Assembly: GCA_902363255.1 (NCBI GenBank)
Contig: CABIZO010000014.1
Coordinates: 1-29,464, forward strand
DNA length: 29,464 bases
From: Peptostreptococcaceae bacterium
GTDB lineage: Bacteria; Bacillota; Clostridia; Peptostreptococcales; Peptostreptococcaceae
Direction of reading: 5' to 3'
A model generated the notes under the pieces. That model made no database searches. It was not told the origin of the DNA and saw only the letters and a program-made list of their open reading frames with translations. Positions 29,355 to 29,464 of the stretch are shown here, piece after piece; position 1 is the stretch's first letter; every line of letters starts with the position of its first letter. Both the position numbers and the translations under genes were made by a program.

Positions 29355-29464
29355 ATGGCTAAGGCTAAATTTGAAAGAAATAAACCACACGTTAATATAG
29401 GAACAATAGGTCACGTTGACCACGGTAAAACTACATTAACAGCTGCAATAACAAAAACATTACA
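29355..29464 (+). CDS. tuf: Elongation factor Tu, N-terminal part (runs off the window)
   Basis: Only the first 36 codons are present. The start MAKAKFERNKPHVNIGTIG and the P-loop GHVDHGKT are diagnostic for EF-Tu, which delivers aminoacyl-tRNA to the ribosome. AGGAGGT precedes ATG. A small hairpin (GCTTA/TAAGC, 29302-29314) lies between sigH and tuf. I see no convincing promoter in the 73-base gap, so tuf may be partly read from sigH or use a weak promoter. Confidence 0.97.
   Translation, partial: MAKAKFERNKPHVNIGTIGHVDHGKTTLTAAITKTL

Overview
The window is AT-rich, strongly plus-strand-biased chromosome from a low-GC Firmicute. Every gene called lies on the + strand, arginine is mostly AGA, and Shine-Dalgarno sites are strong. 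The gene order is an rRNA operon and tRNA array, then pyc, an EF-G paralogue, ctsR-mcsA-mcsB-clpC, radA, disA, yacL, ispD, ispF, proS, gltX, cysS, mrnC, thyX, rlmB, rae1, sigH and tuf. This resembles the early chromosome of Peptostreptococcaceae (Clostridioides difficile, Paraclostridium and relatives). That placement is inferred from synteny and composition, not from a database search.

Region 1 (1-4330) holds stable RNA. It contains the 3' end of a 23S gene, a promoter-like sequence, a 5S gene and 43 tRNA genes in under 4 kb, closed by an intrinsic terminator. The array is a head-to-tail duplication: 22 tRNAs (343-2302), then a 19-gene copy in the same order (2306-4116) lacking fMet, Gly(GCC) and one Lys, then Arg(ACG) and a third Val. 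All 43 genes encode their own CCA end.

Region 2 (4331-10855) has an unrecognised 137-residue protein gene, a full-length single-chain pyruvate carboxylase, and a paralogue of elongation factor G with a shortened switch I segment. Each is followed by a hairpin terminator.

Region 3 (10915-15506) is the class III heat-shock operon ctsR-mcsA-mcsB-clpC, with a well-matched CtsR operator just downstream of its -10 box. McsB has lost most of the arginines expected in its ATP site and allosteric site, and CtsR has Lys where McsB's known target arginine lies. ClpC still keeps both glutamates that read phosphoarginine. This is the most unusual signal in the window.

Region 4 (15527-20520) has radA, disA (c-di-AMP synthase), the membrane PIN-TRAM protein yacL, and the isoprenoid genes ispD and ispF. 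Region 5 (20671-26410) has a proline T-box leader controlling proS and probably gltX, then cysS with mrnC. The T-box specifier CCA and the U of its UGGU bulge both match the tRNA-Pro(UGG) genes encoded here. Region 6 (26530-29464) has thyX, rlmB, rae1, sigH behind its own sigma-A-like promoter, and the first 36 codons of tuf.

I found no mobile element, CRISPR array, toxin-antitoxin pair or defence system. Most of the window is conserved core genome. The points worth pursuing are the possibly degenerate arginine-kinase system, the remodelled tRNA array with its candidate internal promoter, the EF-G paralogue and the small orphan protein.
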